From positions 10,155,501 to 10,219,500 of the forward strand of contig JBBMNZ010000017.1 in assembly GCA_037954325.1 (NCBI GenBank): a DNA stretch of 64,000 bases, read 5' to 3'. The DNA is from Fistularia commersonii. Lineage: Eukaryota; Chordata; Actinopteri; Syngnathiformes; Fistulariidae. The translations under genes and the position numbers were made by a program. The notes under the pieces are model-generated. The model was not told the DNA's origin. It ran no database searches and worked only from the letters and a program-made list of their open reading frames with translations. Positions 61,679 to 64,000 of this stretch are shown piece by piece. Every line of letters starts with the position of its first letter. Position 1 is the first letter of the stretch.

Positions 61679-63155
61679 CTGTCCATTTTACGGGGAAACG
61701 AAAATCATGTCGGTGGACATTAAAACAGGAAGAAGCCCTTTATAAATTCCAAGCGATGCAATGCTGCCTTCTGCTGGTGGGTGAAGGTTAAACCTCACTG
61801 TGAAGCCAAACTGATGTGAAGATTAAGACAGTCTTGTTTATAAAAAAGGGCCATTAGATTGATAAATAGTGCAATAATGCATCTTCTCATCTGAAAAATA
61901 CAATCTCTAAAAATGCAGTATCTTATTTCGTTTAAGGCAGTATGAATACTATTCAAAGCAATAAATGAATAAATACAATAAATCTAATAAATATTAAAAC
62001 AAACATAACATAAAAAATAAAACAATCTTTTTCAGAGAGACAAGGCAGATATGATATAAGCAGAGAAGTGACTTTAAAACCCTTGTGTTTGCGAACTATC
62101 GTCTTTTGATGCCAATTCGACAATTTCAATATGTTTGAAACATGCAGGCGTTTAAGTCTGCCTACACCTTATTGAACATGCTAAAAGAAAATGTCAATGT
62201 GACATGTTATTATTAGTATTAGAATTGGTATTATGTTTGCACTTTGTGCACTTACATGTATAGTTACAAATTATAAACTATGTCATGCTACTGTTTATAT
62301 GATATATCTCTTTTCAAGTGAACTCTTTATTTGACAAGGTTATTTTGGAACAAACTCCCGGTTCATTTGTAAGACATGGTTGATTTTCAAGTTTGTTTGT
62401 TTTTCTTCATTTTTTAAGTTTTTAAAATGTTTTCATTTTTCAAATTATTTTTGTAACTATTTTGATTTATTCATTTTGTTGGTTTTGCAAGGTAACACAA
62501 AGTCAAATTAGACTCTTATTCACTCATTCATTTACATTTTAAGGAAATTCTTTGTTCATCCTATTTTTTAGCTTCTTTTTCAGATGAATTAAGTTATTTT
62601 TAAGTAATTACCACTGGTAATTGTCCGTTTACTTTAGGTAAAAAATTTTGCTTAATTTTCCTTTTTTTTTTTTGACAAATTTGCAAATGCTTGTTATATT
62701 ATTTGGAAATAAAGTTTATTTAACTTCATGCAGAAGAATTGTTCATATTATTCAAATACAAACTATATTCCTTTTTGATGCATGTGATCGATTCACCTTT
62801 CAGGGGAAAACCTTGGCTTACTTTTCAAATCAGTTTTCAGGCACTACCTTTCTTTTCATAGAGTTTTAAAAGACATATTCAAATTAAAATGCGGTCATTT
62901 CAGACAAATCTTAAAAATGTATTTAAACGTATTATTGTTATTATTTTTATTTATTCAAATTTTATGTCCATGTCTCCTTTTTATTAGTGTTTAATTCTGT
63001 TTAGAGATTCAGGTTAACATTCATTTCTACAAACATGTCCTTAGACAGCAGAGTAACCTGAGACAAAGAAATGACCTGGGAGTCAGGAGGTGAGCAGGTG
63101 TTCAAACAAAGTGTTTTCATTGAGGCAACAACTCCACATCCCAGGTGGGATGACA

Positions 63156-63197
<42 letters not shown>

Positions 63198-63662
63198 GCA
63201 AGCACAGACAGAGGTGTGATGGAAAAATACAAGTTGAAGGAAAAAGGACAGCTAGTCTTGCCTACAGATCAATTTCTAGGACAATTTCCAAAACAGTCCA
63301 GATACTCCAAACAACAATAACATGTTCCTGCAATCCTACATCCATCTATCCATCTATATCAATCAATATGAACAAAATCATTTGACCTAAGTTGCGACCA
63401 TTTTGAAGTCAACATGTCTAGTTGTTTCCTAAATTTCAGGTAAATTGATAGATTTTTAGGGGAATTCATGTAGATTTCAGGTCATTTTCAACTTCTTTCA
63501 AGACTTTCCTAAAATTTTCAGGTGACTCTTCGATTTGGAATGAAAGATTTTATCCGTTGTATCCGCGCCAACCTAGCTTTTCCTTTCATTTACCACCTCA
63601 GGAAAAGATCATTTTGGAGCCCGGAAAACAAGAAAAACAGCGGGTTGGTGTCACCGACTCAC
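61679..63662 (-). other. TEAD1: TEAD1 intron (about 2.0 kb)
   Basis: AT-rich sequence with one (CA)n microsatellite at 63156-63196 and no sign of another gene. The two flanking exons join in phase 0 at ...KFW|ADLN.... Confidence 0.9.
63156..63196. repeat. CA microsatellite in a TEAD1 intron
   Basis: A (CA)n run of about 40 bases. Confidence 0.95.
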
Positions 63663-63836
63663 CCAGAACTTGATGAGATAGAAGGCGTTCTGCGGGCCTT
63701 TGCCGAACAGCTCCTTCAGCCCTCCCTTCTTTTCAGGGAACTTGTCATAGATCTGCCGGATGTCCACGCACTCCAGCAGCGGGTCGCTGTAGCTCGGGCT
63801 GCTCTGGCTGATGTGCACAAACAGGTGTTTGTTGTA
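63663..63836 (-). CDS. TEAD1: TEAD1, YAP-binding domain exon (most 5' exon in the window)
   Basis: The 58 codons begin YNKHLFVHISQSSPSYSDPL and end GPQNAFYLIKFW. Acceptor ccttccag, donor TGG|gtgagt, phase 0 at both ends. The segment VDIRQIYDKFPEKKGGLKEL is near-invariant in TEADs, and the following FGKGPQNAF favours TEAD1 over TEAD3 or TEAD4, although SQSSPSYSDP is more like TEAD4. The TEA/ATTS DNA-binding domain and the linker lie beyond the right edge of the window. Confidence 0.95.
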
Positions 63837-64000
63837 CTGGAAGGAACAGAGACACGCACATTTCGGAGAATCACTCCCTGCTCATTGTGGTGAGGTGCTA
63901 TCTTAGAATTGTAGAGAACATCAATAAAACTATCAGGTTGTGATTTAAATTCTAGAGGAAACTAAAATCCCAGAAAAACTGATATTTAATTATTATTAAT
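63837..64000 (-). other. TEAD1: Start of the next TEAD1 intron
   Basis: Intron sequence runs past the right edge of the window. No further exon is visible. Confidence 0.85.

Overview
The window is vertebrate genomic DNA, almost certainly from a ray-finned (teleost) fish. It has GT-AG introns, widely spaced exons, many CA/GT microsatellites, and repeat families typical of teleosts: RTE-type LINE 3' fragments, a TA-flanked Tc1/mariner copy, and several copies of an interspersed repeat recognisable by its 'ggcacgatggcgcagtggttag' head and 'agctgggataggctccag' centre. There are no bacterial operons, CRISPR arrays or prokaryotic mobile elements.

Layout. (1) At about 7.3-32.8 kb on the + strand lie the last five coding exons of a gene I do not recognise. 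Exon phases join without a break through four introns and end at a TAA followed by AATAAA. The predicted tail of about 237 residues is basic and rich in Ser, Arg and Pro. (2) Between 32.8 and 50.4 kb I see no firm gene, only repeat fragments, a decayed Tc1/mariner copy (38958-40190), CpG clusters, a GC-rich hairpin and one possible isolated exon. (3) At 50796-52250 on the - strand is an intact single-exon RASSF10 (484 aa) inside a CpG island. (4) From 53 to 56.9 kb the DNA is AT-rich and partly a higher-order tandem array. (5) At 60881-63836 on the - strand are the last four coding exons of TEAD1, covering most of the YAP-binding domain; the rest of the gene lies beyond the right edge. Its 3' UTR probably runs left to about 56.9 kb.

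TEAD1 and RASSF10 share a strand and order, as on human 11p15, so this is a conserved synteny block. In human, ARNTL/BMAL1 follows RASSF10; here the next gene to the left is the unrecognised + strand gene, convergent with RASSF10. TEAD1 is the DNA-binding partner of YAP/TAZ in Hippo signalling and RASSF10 is an N-terminal RASSF protein; the third gene has no assigned role.

I found no clear new biological system. The items most worth checking are the unrecognised five-exon gene tail, a perfect 26-bp-arm hairpin created inside an old repeat (7637-7694), a 38-bp LINE insertion with a 12-bp target duplication, a roughly 415-bp higher-order AT-rich repeat, and a palindromic microsatellite abutting the TEAD1 stop codon.
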